64,000 bases of DNA, taken from assembly GCF_030167925.1 (NCBI RefSeq), contig NZ_JASKUT010000002.1, positions 1,178,001 through 1,242,000 of the forward strand. The letters are read 5' to 3'. Position 1 is the stretch's first letter, and each line of letters opens with the position of its first letter. Shown piece by piece: positions 53,333-62,858 of the stretch. The notes beneath the pieces were generated by a model, which was not told the origin of the DNA, did no database searches, and saw nothing but the letters and a program-made list of their open reading frames with translations. A program made the position numbers and the translations under genes. The DNA comes from Paenibacillus silviterrae (GTDB taxonomy: Bacteria; Bacillota; Bacilli; Paenibacillales; NBRC-103111).

Positions 53333-54214
53333 TTATCCTTTCACCGCGCCAACCATCAGTCCCTTGACGAAATACTTCTGCAGGAACGGGTAAAGGAAAA
53401 TGATCGGACCAATGGTGACGATTGTGGTCGCCAAACGGACAGTCATAGCCGGTGGAACAAAGTTCGGTATCGTCACATCAGCGGATAACTGATTGACGTA
53501 CTCCAGGTTACTCATAATCCGTTGGATCAAATATTGAAGCGGATATAAATTGGGATCGCTGATATATAACAGCGCGTCAAACCATTTGTTCCAATAGCTC
53601 AGTGCATAGAAGAGACCGATGGTGGCCAGCGCCGGAAGCGACACCGGAAGAATGATACGAAACAATATATAGGCGTCGTTGGCTCCGTCCATTTTGGCGG
53701 ATTCGGCCAGCGACTCATCGATGGAGGCGAAGAAGTTGCGCAGGAGAAACATATTCCATGCACTGATCATGCCGGGAACAATGAGTACCCAAATGGAATC
53801 CTTCATGCCGAGGTACTTGGAGATGAGCAGGTAGCTGGCCACGAGCCCCCCATGGAACAGCATCGTGAAATAAACGTAGAAGGCAATCGCATTGCGGTAT
53901 TTTACCGATTTGACGGAAATGGCATAAGCCATAGCGCTAGTAAAAATCATAGAGAGCACGGTACCGACAACGGTAATAAAGATCGTCACGCCATAAGCCT
54001 TATAGATGGTATTGTCCTGAAAGATCAGCTGATACGCCTCCAGGCTGAATTCGATCGGAAACAGCATATAGCCGTTACGAAGGATCGAGGCCTCGGAGGA
54101 GATTGAGCTGGAAACTACCGCTACGAAGGGCACCAGGCAATAGAGCGAGAAGGCGGCAAGAATGCAATAAAAGGCACCCTTAAGCAGTTTGTCCGCTAAG
54201 CTTTCCTTAATCAT
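53333..54214 (-). CDS. Carbohydrate ABC transporter permease, LplC/MalG type
   Basis: A 293-aa permease with six membrane segments, the EAA loop ESLAESAKMDGANDAYILFRIILPVSLP and the C-terminal QKYFVKGLMVGAVKG. ATG 54214 has AAAGGAG 11 bases upstream; the longer frame (to 54292) is a basic stretch overlapping the previous gene. It lies 20 bp after the LplB-type permease and 29 bp before the solute-binding gene. Confidence 0.93.
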   Translation of the reverse strand: MIKESLADKLLKGAFYCILAAFSLYCLVPFVAVVSSSISSEASILRNGYMLFPIEFSLEAYQLIFQDNTIYKAYGVTIFITVVGTVLSMIFTSAMAYAISVKSVKYRNAIAFYVYFTMLFHGGLVASYLLISKYLGMKDSIWVLIVPGMISAWNMFLLRNFFASIDESLAESAKMDGANDAYILFRIILPVSLPALATIGLFYALSYWNKWFDALLYISDPNLYPLQYLIQRIMSNLEYVNQLSADVTIPNFVPPAMTVRLATTIVTIGPIIFLYPFLQKYFVKGLMVGAVKG

Positions 54215-54233
54215 GCTGTGTCGTACTCCTTTC

Positions 54234-55214
54234 CTAGAAAATCGCCGATTCCGGGGCCGTCTTCTTCGCAATGTAATTGACGGTAACGACAAGAAGGAAG
54301 CCGACCAGCGATTGCAGGAAGCCGATCGCCGCAGACATGCTCATATCCCCCAGATCAAGCAATGCACGGAATACATAGGTATCAATGACGTCCGTAGTCG
54401 GGTACAAAGCCGGGTTGCGTCCGACAATCGCATAGATAAGCCCGAAGTCTCCGTTAAATATTCCGCCGATCGCCAGGATGGTCAGAAGAATGACCGTCGG
54501 CTTGAGCAGCGGCAGCGTGATGTGGATGATTTTCTGCCAGCGGCTTGCCCCGTCCATTGAGGCGGATTCATAGATTTCCGGGTTGATGCCGGAAATCGTT
54601 GCCATGTAAACAATGGCACCGAAGCCTGCACCATGCCATATTTTCAAAAGCACGAGAATGGTCGGCCAATATTCCGGAGAAGAAAGCAGGGAAACGGGCG
54701 GCAATCCGAATAAGCTGAGAATCTGATTGTAGAAGCCGCCCTCCGTAGCGACGAAGGCTGTCACGAACATCGCTACGACCGTCCAGGACAGGAAGTGCGG
54801 GAAGATCATGACGGATTGCGCCACCTTCTTAAACCATTTGCCGCCCAGCTCCGTGACCATAATAGCGATAGCTACGGAAGACAGCGTACCGAACGTGATG
54901 AACAGAAGGTTCAAGTACAGCGTGTTCCATACAATCTTGATCCAATCGCTAGACCGAAAGAAAAACTCGAAGTTTTTCAAGCCGACGAATTCGCTTCCGG
55001 TAATGCCCTTCATCGCTTTGAAATCCTGAAAGGCGATCACAATCCCGCCCATGGGCAAATAAGCAAAAATGAAGAACCAGATGATGCCGGGCAAAGCGAG
55101 TACATACAAGAACTTATTTCTTACTAGCTCGTAAAAAAACGAACCGATAACGCCCCTCTTTTTACCAGTCGTTCTCCGGGCATACGGCTGCGAGCCGATC
55201 ACCGTATCGCTCAT
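54234..55214 (-). CDS. Carbohydrate ABC transporter permease, LplB/MalF type
   Basis: A 326-aa permease. LYVLALPGIIWFFIFAYLPMGGIVIAFQDF is the family N-terminus; TISGINPEIYESASMDGASRWQKIIHITLPLL is the EAA loop. ATG 55214 has GAAGGAGG 11 bases upstream. First gene of the transporter trio; the AraC-type sensor-regulator is 168 bp upstream on the same strand and probably activates it. Confidence 0.93.
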   Translation of the reverse strand: MSDTVIGSQPYARRTTGKKRGVIGSFFYELVRNKFLYVLALPGIIWFFIFAYLPMGGIVIAFQDFKAMKGITGSEFVGLKNFEFFFRSSDWIKIVWNTLYLNLLFITFGTLSSVAIAIMVTELGGKWFKKVAQSVMIFPHFLSWTVVAMFVTAFVATEGGFYNQILSLFGLPPVSLLSSPEYWPTILVLLKIWHGAGFGAIVYMATISGINPEIYESASMDGASRWQKIIHITLPLLKPTVILLTILAIGGIFNGDFGLIYAIVGRNPALYPTTDVIDTYVFRALLDLGDMSMSAAIGFLQSLVGFLLVVTVNYIAKKTAPESAIF

Positions 55215-55381
55215 TGCTTTGATTCCTCCTTCACTTAACGAAGCCTGCACTTCATGATGTCGTTCACGCTCTTACCTTAGCTCAGAAGGAAAAGGAGAGA
55301 AAGTACGGATTCCGATGAAAAACCATGATTTCTGCCAAACAGACACTTCGAAAAATAACAATGTATACAAATGCTTACGAT

Positions 55382-57709
55382 TTACAAGAGTTTATCTTCC
55401 GGTTCTAACGATTTCCGGTAATGATCCGGCGTTTTGCCGCAGTGCTTTTTAAAGGAAACATAGAAATAATTCGTATTGTCGAAGCCGACCATTTCACCGA
55501 TTTTGTTCGCGGGAAGGTCCGTTGTTGTCAGCAGCTGCTTCGCCTTGGCAAACCTGAAATGGTTGACATACGTCGTGATCGACTGCCCTTCCATATCCTT
55601 GAAAACCTTGCGCATATAGTTCGCCGATAATCCCCCTACTTGAACGAGCGTCTCAATGCTCAGGTTCGGATCGGCGTAATGCTCGTGAATATACTGCCTG
55701 ACTTTATCGACGATCAGACGATTCTTTTGGGAGGATTGCTTATCCCGCAGCGAGACTGCTTTCTCACACAGCTCCAAGTACCACACCTCTATTTGCTCCA
55801 GCGTCTCCGAGCGGTTCAGCCGCTGGCTTAAGAGACCGATATCGAACGTCTGCTCCTCGCTGGCGGCCATCGTTCGGACAGTCCGCGCTGTAGCGATCAG
55901 CAGCTGTGTGAGAAGCAGCATCATTTCGTCGTAAGGCGCGTTTCGCAGCACACCCATGTACTCGCGGACCGCCTGCCTGGTCTTCTCCATGTCCCCAAGC
56001 TTCATCTGATCAGTGATCTGCTTCTCCAGACTGCCCGACAAGCTATCCTGCAGCGACTCCCGCGTTTCCTCCATATCGGCGCCGATCAAGCAGCGCATAC
56101 CTTGCACGATCCGGTAGCGCGAGGCCTGATACGCCCCCTGCCAGGCATCCGGAATTTGCAGCATCCCTTGGGCCGGAGTCCCGATCGCGGCAGAAACCGA
56201 CAGCTTCAGGTATACCGATACGTTCGATTGGATCTCACGGAGCAGCTCCTCCGTCCGGCTTTCGGAGAAGCTCGCCGCTTCAGGAAGATTGATAAGAAGA
56301 GTCAGGGCATCCGCTTCATCCTCGAAACAAACCGTGTTGATCCCTCTGCCCCGCCCAAGCTCCTCGGCAATATTGGAAACCGCGTACTTTAGCAAGGAAA
56401 TATCCGCACGAGGGTATCGATCCGTCAGCGCGCTATAGCCATCGAGCCGGAGCAGGACCACGCGGAAATGGTCATACGGCAAAGCAATGCCTACACTCTG
56501 CAGCTTGCGGGTCATCTCCTGCTCACCTGACCAGCCGCCCTGCGTGAGCAGCCGCAACAGCTGGAGCCGTTCGACGGATTGGTAGCCGGCGACGCTGGAC
56601 TGAAGATCCTGAATTTTATTTTCCAAATAGGCAAAGGTACCCGATAGCAAATCCAGCTCCGAAACGTTATCCGAGGGTGTGCCTGGGGAAGCGCTGCGAA
56701 CTTTGGTGAGAAGACGATGAATCGGACCATAGATCATACGGGTGAAAAAAATACCCGAAATCATCACCATGATCAGCATGATGGCCGTAACGCCGAGAAT
56801 GTAGCTCTGCAGCTCATTCACCTTGCTGAGCAGCTGATCGTAATTGACATTGCCAATGAAGATCCAACCCAGCGTATCCGATTTCATGTAGAATACGCGG
56901 GAGTCCTTGCCGTCGATCGCGACCTTCAAATTCCCCTTTTGCTCCTCCGAAGCGATGATGCTCCTTACGTATTCCGTTCCGGACAGGTTCGTATTGAGCA
57001 TACGGCTGTCCGAGTGGGAAATGACCGTTCCCTGTTGATTCAAAATCATCGATTGGAAGGACGCGCTGCCTGTGCCGTTCATGACCGTTTGCTGCAGCAC
57101 ATCCTGATCCAGGTTGAGCACCATGGCGCCATTGGTCACCCTGTCCTCTCGAATACTGAGGTATAGAATGGAGATCAGATTCTTGTCCACTTCCCGTCCG
57201 TCCACTTGAAACCGCGCATGCCTCGGAATAAAGATTCCCGAACGATACGGCTGGGTTGTCTCGAGCAGAGACAGCACATCCTGATCATAAAATTCAGAAA
57301 ACCCCCGGGCGGTGGACAAGGAGGAGAACACCAGCCGCTCACTCTGATTCACTACATACACGGAGTGCACGAGCGGGTTCGAGCCCGCCAATTCAGAAAG
57401 CCTTGCTCCGATGCGTCCCATATCGGTGGTAGTGAAATGATCGCTGTAGAACCCCACTTGAATATCCGCCTTCGTGTAAGCACTCGCAAAATTGGAATAG
57501 GTGGAATTTATCAAGATTTGAGCCGCATTGTAGGATTGCTCCATCGCACGGTTTGTTGAGGTGTTGATTTCGTCCGTCAAGTGCCCTGACACTTTATAGA
57601 TGATGATCATGGTCAGGGCTCCGACAACGAGCAAACCGACGATGAGATAGGATATAATGATGCGGATCAAAAAGCTTTTCTTCAGCATAAACGCCTTGAT
57701 TGCCGGCAT
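55382..57709 (-). CDS. Membrane-bound AraC sensor-regulator
   Basis: A 775-aa one-component sensor that joins the parts of YesM and YesN in one chain without a kinase. TM1 (about residues 12-37) and TM2 (about 303-323) enclose an extracellular dCache-like sensor (SVYVVNQSERLVFSS, MILNQQGTVISHSD). Next are a coiled or GGDEF-like degenerate linker (VVLLRLDGYSALTDRYP) and a C-terminal AraC HTH pair (LSIETLVQVGGLSANYMRKVF, KIGEMVGFDNTNYFYVSFKKHCGKTPDHYRK). ATG 57709 has GAGGAGGG 8 bases upstream. It stands between the lyase gene and the transporter operon and likely activates both in response to extracellular oligosaccharide. Confidence 0.9.
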   Translation of the reverse strand: MPAIKAFMLKKSFLIRIIISYLIVGLLVVGALTMIIIYKVSGHLTDEINTSTNRAMEQSYNAAQILINSTYSNFASAYTKADIQVGFYSDHFTTTDMGRIGARLSELAGSNPLVHSVYVVNQSERLVFSSLSTARGFSEFYDQDVLSLLETTQPYRSGIFIPRHARFQVDGREVDKNLISILYLSIREDRVTNGAMVLNLDQDVLQQTVMNGTGSASFQSMILNQQGTVISHSDSRMLNTNLSGTEYVRSIIASEEQKGNLKVAIDGKDSRVFYMKSDTLGWIFIGNVNYDQLLSKVNELQSYILGVTAIMLIMVMISGIFFTRMIYGPIHRLLTKVRSASPGTPSDNVSELDLLSGTFAYLENKIQDLQSSVAGYQSVERLQLLRLLTQGGWSGEQEMTRKLQSVGIALPYDHFRVVLLRLDGYSALTDRYPRADISLLKYAVSNIAEELGRGRGINTVCFEDEADALTLLINLPEAASFSESRTEELLREIQSNVSVYLKLSVSAAIGTPAQGMLQIPDAWQGAYQASRYRIVQGMRCLIGADMEETRESLQDSLSGSLEKQITDQMKLGDMEKTRQAVREYMGVLRNAPYDEMMLLLTQLLIATARTVRTMAASEEQTFDIGLLSQRLNRSETLEQIEVWYLELCEKAVSLRDKQSSQKNRLIVDKVRQYIHEHYADPNLSIETLVQVGGLSANYMRKVFKDMEGQSITTYVNHFRFAKAKQLLTTTDLPANKIGEMVGFDNTNYFYVSFKKHCGKTPDHYRKSLEPEDKLL

Positions 57710-57735
57710 ACCCGATTCCCTCCTCACAAAATAAA

Positions 57736-57790
57736 CGGCGCCGCCTTCCCTGGGCTCGTGCAGCATGGCATGAGAAGAAGGGCGGCGCCG
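57736..57790 (-). terminator. Terminator between the lyase and the sensor-regulator gene
   Basis: Minus-strand CGGCGCCGCC-C-TTC pairs with GAAGGCGGCGCCG (13 bp with one bulge) across a ~28-base loop and is followed by TTTATTTT. The arms are very GC-rich and each contains the palindrome GGCGCC. Confidence 0.6.
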
Positions 57791-57861
57791 CCGGTATTGG
57801 AGCTATGCGATCAGCCGGTCTTCGGTCTAATCCATAACGCGTGTCCTCCGGAGGCGGCCTG

Positions 57862-60800
57862 TCATGCGTGTGTGTTGGCAGTTTCCTGCCGCAGCAGCTG
57901 CCCTTCCTTCCACTCCCGGATGCTAATACGAGGCTCCGCTTGAGCTTCGTAAAAGCCTTCCAGCTCCAGCTCCTGCAGCCTTCCGTCCGCTAGCCGCACC
58001 GCCAGCTTCCCAGCTGCCATCGCTTCGGCCGAAGCAATGGCCGGGCACTCCCGGTGCGGCTCCAGCAGCGTCAGGAACAACGCCTCCCTGCCTGTTTGGC
58101 GGATGCTGATCGTCTTACGCCGCGCCGGATCGTCACCGAGCGGATAGTCGCCTCCGATCACAGCCTCGAAGGCGACCGCCTCCCATCCCGTGAGGTCATA
58201 GACGGCTTCGGCCGGCTCCTTGGTATCCGCAGGCTCGAACGGCAATGCGTCCGGGTACGGCTCTCCTTCAAGATGCACCGGACCTCCGTAATAATCCTGA
58301 CCGGGTCCATTCCCGGTATCCACGTTCCGGTATTCGACCGGAAGCTCCTGCAGACGTATACGCCGTCCATCCTGCATAAGCACTGCCGGGTCGCCCCAGA
58401 AGACCGTCTTGCGGGACGCCTTCTCGACATTGACGCGAAGGGTGAACGAGGCGGCCCCTTCCAGCGGTACGCGAATCTTCCGCTTGCCGAGAATCCAGGC
58501 GCCGATTTGACCCTGCTCCAGGAGCCTGTCGTCTGCGAGAATTTCGTAACGCAGCCGCTTGTTTACGGGAGCCGCTTCCGCGTACCAGCCGGTCATGATC
58601 TCCTGCTTCGGAGGCCATAGCGACCTGAGATGCAGCTCCATCCGGCCCTCTTCATTGTGCAGCATATGACGGCCCTCGCTGTCATCCTTCCACCGGTCAT
58701 AATCATGTGAGAATCGAAGGAGAGCAGGCGCTTCGCAAGCATACCAGTCGCAATCGGTGATGAATTGACCCGCACCGAAAGGATTTTCATCCATTTTCCC
58801 TGTATGTCTTACGTGGGTCGACTTCCTCGCCTCAAGACCCAGATAGCCTTGATAATGGTTCAGACAATCATACACATGCTCCTGTTCCCCGCGCAGATAG
58901 TCCGCGATTACAACATAATCGTCCGTAACCGCTACGAGCCGCCGCTGCAGAACCGGCTCCGAGTAGGCTCCGACGGACCCCTGCTCCCGCTGAGAGAAGG
59001 TCTCAGGCAGCTCGCGCCCTTCGATCCAGCCTCGTTCCCGCGGGAACGATTCGGGGTAAGGCGTCTGGCCGCCATACGGCGGGTCACACCAGCGCGCCAC
59101 CGTTTCCACTACGCAAGCATTCAGCATGCGTCCTGCGTGAAACAGCAGCCGCTTCGATTCAACCGGCTCCTGCATTCGCCCGTCAACGACTACCATGTTG
59201 TGGGATAGGGAAGCCTGCACCCACATTTTGAACATGAAGGAATGGTAGCCGTACCAGGAAGCAAGAGGGCCGTAAGCATTCTTGCCGTACCTCATCAATG
59301 CGACAAGTCCGGTCCGGTCGAAGTGGCCGTGATACCCGCCGTGTGTGCCGTACTTGATCACGGCCTCAATGCGCGTGTCCTTCTGCGAACGCAGTATCGC
59401 CAGTCCCGCATTATCCGCGTAAGCTGAAGCCTCCGCATGCTTCGGTACGTCGACCGGGTGCTCGCCGACACCATAGACCAAATCCCTTCTGTCAGCACCC
59501 TTCAGAACGGAGGCGTATTTCGGGTCTCTCCAGATGTAATAGGCAAGATCATAGGCTCTTACCATATCCTTATCCGTCGAATCGTTCGTTCCGAACAAGA
59601 TCCCGCGATGATCAACGAACGGAAGCATGGCATCCCATACGTCCCGGACCGACCGGTAATTCCGCTTCACCGGACCGTATTTCTCGAAGGACATCCCGAG
59701 GAAACGTTGCTCGCGGGGCAGCGACCAAGGCGACAGCATCGCATTGCGACGATAAGACGGGGGTACTTGCAGGTGCTTCAGGCCCAGCCCCCATGGCTCG
59801 CAGGCCTGCACGACCCTGGTGAACATGTCTGCGAACAGCTGCACGTAATTCGTTGCCACCTCAAAGTACCAGCCGTCATCCAAAATTCCCGTCGCCACCA
59901 TATCCGCGAATCCGCCGGGTCCGTGGATGAATCGGCGGATCCAGTGCATATCCTGCAGGACGAGACTGCACAGCAGCGCCCCCGCCATTCCACCGGACGG
60001 AATGTTATTGGTATCTCCGTCCGTTATCATCCAATCGACCTTTTCTATGAACAGCCGGAAGGCCGCCTCAACCCGATGGCGATCCTCTTGCGACCAGCCC
60101 GGAGCATCGTACAGCAGATCGTAAACGGAAGCGACATCCAGCATGAATTCACCTTCATGGATCAGACCGCCTCCGCATACCTTTACCGCCCGAGGCGTCT
60201 TCAGCTCCAGCTCCTCCGGCGAGGAATATATATGAAACACCGGCGCATCGGTGGACGGATAGCCTTGCACCGGATCGACGAATCGGCGGAGGAACAGCAT
60301 CGCCTTCTCCAGCAGCTCCTGCCTTCCGGTCAGCTTCCATGCCACACCTGCGGCATGCAGATTGAAGCGCTCCGCAAGCTCATAGGCATAAGCCGCTCCG
60401 GCCCCTTGCGTCTCCGGGACCACCCATGCTTCAGCTTTCGCGATATAATGCTCCAGCTCCCGCTTCGCCCAATCGTATTTCCGGACGTTGTGCAGCACAT
60501 CATCCCAGCCGCTTTCCGTATGCATAATATACGGGTGCGGCAGCCGGCGTACCGCATAGAGAGTCAGCCTTTGCTCGCTTCGCACATCGCCGTTCGGCAA
60601 GGCGACCAGCGTAAGCTTCTCAAAGCCGCCGGGAGCCATGCCTTCGTGAATGAACGCACGGATCGTTACCCGCTCCGATTGACCGGGGTCTAACAGCAGC
60701 GTATTCGGTTCTACCGCAGGCTGCACGGACTCAAAGCCGTAGCTGTCCAGACGAAGCGCAACGGCTTGCCGCACAGCGGACTCATTGGTCACCTGGACCG

Positions 60801-61305
60801 AATAACCGGCATAGTCCCCGGCCTCCGCCGCATAAGACAATCGTTCCGCATTCAGCGTGACCAAGCCGCGCCGTTTCAGGCACAGCCCGCGAAGGCGAAT
60901 TTCCTCCTCGACGCCGCTGCCGCATTCCTGCCGCTTGGCTCGGATGCTTACTTGGTGGATCAAGCGCCAGAAGGCGTTTGTCATTTTCATATAATCAAAT
61001 GTGTCCAAGCTCAGCTCCACCGGCATCCAGCCCTGTCCGGCCACAACCGCGGTCGCCGTGGCAGACGTGATATACTCAGGCCTGCCGACACGAAGTGGTA
61101 TCACCTCCAGTGTCAGCTCCACGGTCTCGCCCTGCGGAACCCAAACCTCCAGCGCGATGCCGTCCCAGGCTCTCCAATCCGCTGCATGGTCATAGGTGTA
61201 CCGGGCTTCTTCTCCGGCAGCAAGCCTGTATTCGGGAGCTTCTTCAATTCCGTTTGGCACCGTGCGCAGCCCTGTCCATTCATGAGATTTTTCCATAAGG
61301 TTCAT
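57862..61305 (-). CDS. Heparinase II/III-family polysaccharide lyase-like protein
   Basis: A 1,147-aa cytoplasmic protein, no signal peptide; GAAGGAA lies about 9 bases before ATG 61305. Residues to about 255 form beta domains (WDGIALEVWVPQGETVEL). The helical toroid follows (about 260-610): TNNIPSGGMAGALL with Asn434/435, GILDDGWYFEVATNYVQLF with Tyr488. The heparinase II/III beta-sandwich begins near 635, with THGGYHGHFDRTGLVALMRYG (His660, His662) and SLSHNMVVVDGRMQ. These are the catalytic Asn/His/Tyr neighbourhoods of the superfamily. Beta-elimination of a uronic polymer is likely, but the substrate (alginate, heparinoid, ulvan or pectin type) cannot be read. An intracellular lyase of this size should process imported oligomers. 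AraC genes sit on both sides. Confidence 0.85.
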   Translation of the reverse strand: MNLMEKSHEWTGLRTVPNGIEEAPEYRLAAGEEARYTYDHAADWRAWDGIALEVWVPQGETVELTLEVIPLRVGRPEYITSATATAVVAGQGWMPVELSLDTFDYMKMTNAFWRLIHQVSIRAKRQECGSGVEEEIRLRGLCLKRRGLVTLNAERLSYAAEAGDYAGYSVQVTNESAVRQAVALRLDSYGFESVQPAVEPNTLLLDPGQSERVTIRAFIHEGMAPGGFEKLTLVALPNGDVRSEQRLTLYAVRRLPHPYIMHTESGWDDVLHNVRKYDWAKRELEHYIAKAEAWVVPETQGAGAAYAYELAERFNLHAAGVAWKLTGRQELLEKAMLFLRRFVDPVQGYPSTDAPVFHIYSSPEELELKTPRAVKVCGGGLIHEGEFMLDVASVYDLLYDAPGWSQEDRHRVEAAFRLFIEKVDWMITDGDTNNIPSGGMAGALLCSLVLQDMHWIRRFIHGPGGFADMVATGILDDGWYFEVATNYVQLFADMFTRVVQACEPWGLGLKHLQVPPSYRRNAMLSPWSLPREQRFLGMSFEKYGPVKRNYRSVRDVWDAMLPFVDHRGILFGTNDSTDKDMVRAYDLAYYIWRDPKYASVLKGADRRDLVYGVGEHPVDVPKHAEASAYADNAGLAILRSQKDTRIEAVIKYGTHGGYHGHFDRTGLVALMRYGKNAYGPLASWYGYHSFMFKMWVQASLSHNMVVVDGRMQEPVESKRLLFHAGRMLNACVVETVARWCDPPYGGQTPYPESFPRERGWIEGRELPETFSQREQGSVGAYSEPVLQRRLVAVTDDYVVIADYLRGEQEHVYDCLNHYQGYLGLEARKSTHVRHTGKMDENPFGAGQFITDCDWYACEAPALLRFSHDYDRWKDDSEGRHMLHNEEGRMELHLRSLWPPKQEIMTGWYAEAAPVNKRLRYEILADDRLLEQGQIGAWILGKRKIRVPLEGAASFTLRVNVEKASRKTVFWGDPAVLMQDGRRIRLQELPVEYRNVDTGNGPGQDYYGGPVHLEGEPYPDALPFEPADTKEPAEAVYDLTGWEAVAFEAVIGGDYPLGDDPARRKTISIRQTGREALFLTLLEPHRECPAIASAEAMAAGKLAVRLADGRLQELELEGFYEAQAEPRISIREWKEGQLLRQETANTHA

Positions 61306-61457
61306 CAATATCGTTCCTTCAACTAAGTAATGATGTGCCCCACGAGTATAAGGGATGTGTCACATGACAAGGAACTTTAAATAATCACGATATGTTTAGA
61401 ATGCAACAATTCCGCCTCTTCCTCTCTTTGTAACATAAACTCAGCCGGTTGACCGTC

Positions 61458-61489
61458 CGGTTTTTTAACTGATGTCTGCGGTTTTTTAA
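61458..61489 (-). promoter_or_regulatory. Direct repeat CGGTTTTTTAA upstream of the lyase gene
   Basis: CGGTTTTTTAA occurs at 61458-61468 and again at 61479-61489, exactly 21 bp apart. Read toward the lyase gene (minus strand) it is TTAAAAAACCG twice. Identical 11-mers two helical turns apart are typical AraC-family operators. It is about 150-180 bp before the lyase start and 20 bp after the AraC stop codon. Confidence 0.5.
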
Positions 61490-61509
61490 GGAGTTGGCGC
61501 TTTATTCTA

Positions 61510-62730
61510 TTAGTCAGAACTTTCATCCTTCGAATTTCGATATTGCGAAGGCGTCACACCCTCCTGCTTCTTAAACACACGGGCAAAGTACGAGGGATCC
61601 TCAAAGCCGAGCTTCGACGCAATCTCTTCAATGGGACTGCGGTCCAACCGGAGCCGCGCTTTAGCTTCCCGGACTCGCAGCCTATTCAGAAAATCCGTCA
61701 ACGTATATCCGGTTTCTTTCTTGAATTGCCGGGAGAGATGTGCCGGGTGAACGGAACAATATCGCGCTATTCCTTCGAGCTCAAAGGGCTGCCCTAGATG
61801 CACCTCCAGGTAACCGACCGCCTTCTGGACGAGAGCCGAGTACCCTGCCAGCGTATATTCTCTCACTAAGCTGCAATACTCCATGCACATTTGCTCCACC
61901 AGCCTCTGATGCATGTCCAAGCTTTCCAAACGCTCGATCTCAATCGCAAATTTCTCAGATAAATGATGCAGAAAGAAAGGAGGTACCTTCCCCTGCTCGG
62001 CGGATATTCGCAGAATCGTGTTTAACACGATGAGTCCGTTTTTGAGCGCCCTGAGCGGCCTCCCGGGATAACGCTCGGAGAAGTCGAACAAATCCCGTGA
62101 TTTCAGTAACGACTGTTTGAGCCTAGCAATGTCCCCAAGCTCGACCGCGTGCATCATTTGCTTCTCCAGGTTGTATCTGAGCTCAATCAGATCGGCATAC
62201 CCGGGATCCGGCTGATCCATCGCCTCCTGCAGAGGAGCTCTCCGTTGTCCGCTTTTGACTGCATTGGCTTGGCGTACGTCTATATATTGCAATGAAATCT
62301 GAGGAATCTCGCCGATTCGGTGCACAATACTCGCTATGCTCCGGATTTGGGAATTCCCCATAAGCTTCAGTCCTCGAAAAAAAGCTTCCAAAACGATCTT
62401 CTCGCTCTGTTCGTAATTCATTCCGTATGTAAGCTTGGATAGTTCGGGCAGGTGTGTCAGAAAAGGGCCGGCTGCAAAAAGCATGTTCTCTCCGCCCTGT
62501 TTCCATAACGCTGCAACGTAAGAGAGGCCATGGACATTCGTATAGACGGAAGCCTGGTCCGGATTTTTGCGCACTGCGCACAACATTGCCCAGAAGTCGG
62601 CGGCCTGCAGCTCTTTGAGAAACTCCGGCAGTGAAGTCCTTTCGAAGGACAGCTTCAGACCGGCTGAGTCATCCCAAATGTAGGTATTCAGGTCAGTCAA
62701 GTAAAATACAGTCGTTCCGGCTGAAATCAT
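61510..62730 (-). CDS. AraC family transcriptional regulator
   Basis: A 406-aa regulator. The first ~290 residues are an uncharacterised sensing region (LNTYIWDDSAGLKLSFERT, LYIWD-style start; helical YNLEKQMMHAVELGDIARLKQSLLKSRDLFDF in the middle). The C-terminal 105 residues carry both HTH motifs: FELEGIARYCSVHPAHLSRQFKKETGYTLTDFLN (in part) and IEEIASKLGFEDPSYFARVFKKQEGVTPSQYR. AAGGA lies close to the ATG. It is divergent from the beta-glucuronidase gene and upstream of the lyase, separated by an operator-like direct repeat on each side. Confidence 0.88.
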   Translation of the reverse strand: MISAGTTVFYLTDLNTYIWDDSAGLKLSFERTSLPEFLKELQAADFWAMLCAVRKNPDQASVYTNVHGLSYVAALWKQGGENMLFAAGPFLTHLPELSKLTYGMNYEQSEKIVLEAFFRGLKLMGNSQIRSIASIVHRIGEIPQISLQYIDVRQANAVKSGQRRAPLQEAMDQPDPGYADLIELRYNLEKQMMHAVELGDIARLKQSLLKSRDLFDFSERYPGRPLRALKNGLIVLNTILRISAEQGKVPPFFLHHLSEKFAIEIERLESLDMHQRLVEQMCMEYCSLVREYTLAGYSALVQKAVGYLEVHLGQPFELEGIARYCSVHPAHLSRQFKKETGYTLTDFLNRLRVREAKARLRLDRSPIEEIASKLGFEDPSYFARVFKKQEGVTPSQYRNSKDESSD

Positions 62731-62750
62731 ATTCCTTCGTCTGCCCCTCC

Positions 62751-62790
62751 ATGCTAATTTGGTCCTATAAATGCTAACTTAGTATTATAA
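62751..62790. promoter_or_regulatory. 20-bp direct repeat in the araC/uidA intergenic region
   Basis: Two adjacent 20-mers beginning ATGCTAA (62751-62770 and 62771-62790) agree at 16 of 20 positions. An inverted GTTAGC occurs near 62824, and TATAAT lies at about 62809 ahead of the glucuronidase gene. The tandem, two-turn spacing suits an AraC-family protein, most simply the one encoded at 61510-62730. Confidence 0.6.
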
Positions 62791-62858
62791 TCTCCATTCA
62801 AGTTCTAAGTATAATGTAACTATGTTAGCGATTTCAAATGAGATGGGAGATGGATGTT

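Noticed and set aside
59437-60693. Plus-strand open frame of 418 codons
   Set aside because: Antisense shadow of the heparinase-like gene; its Arg/His-rich translation is typical of a reverse-strand frame in GC-rich coding DNA.
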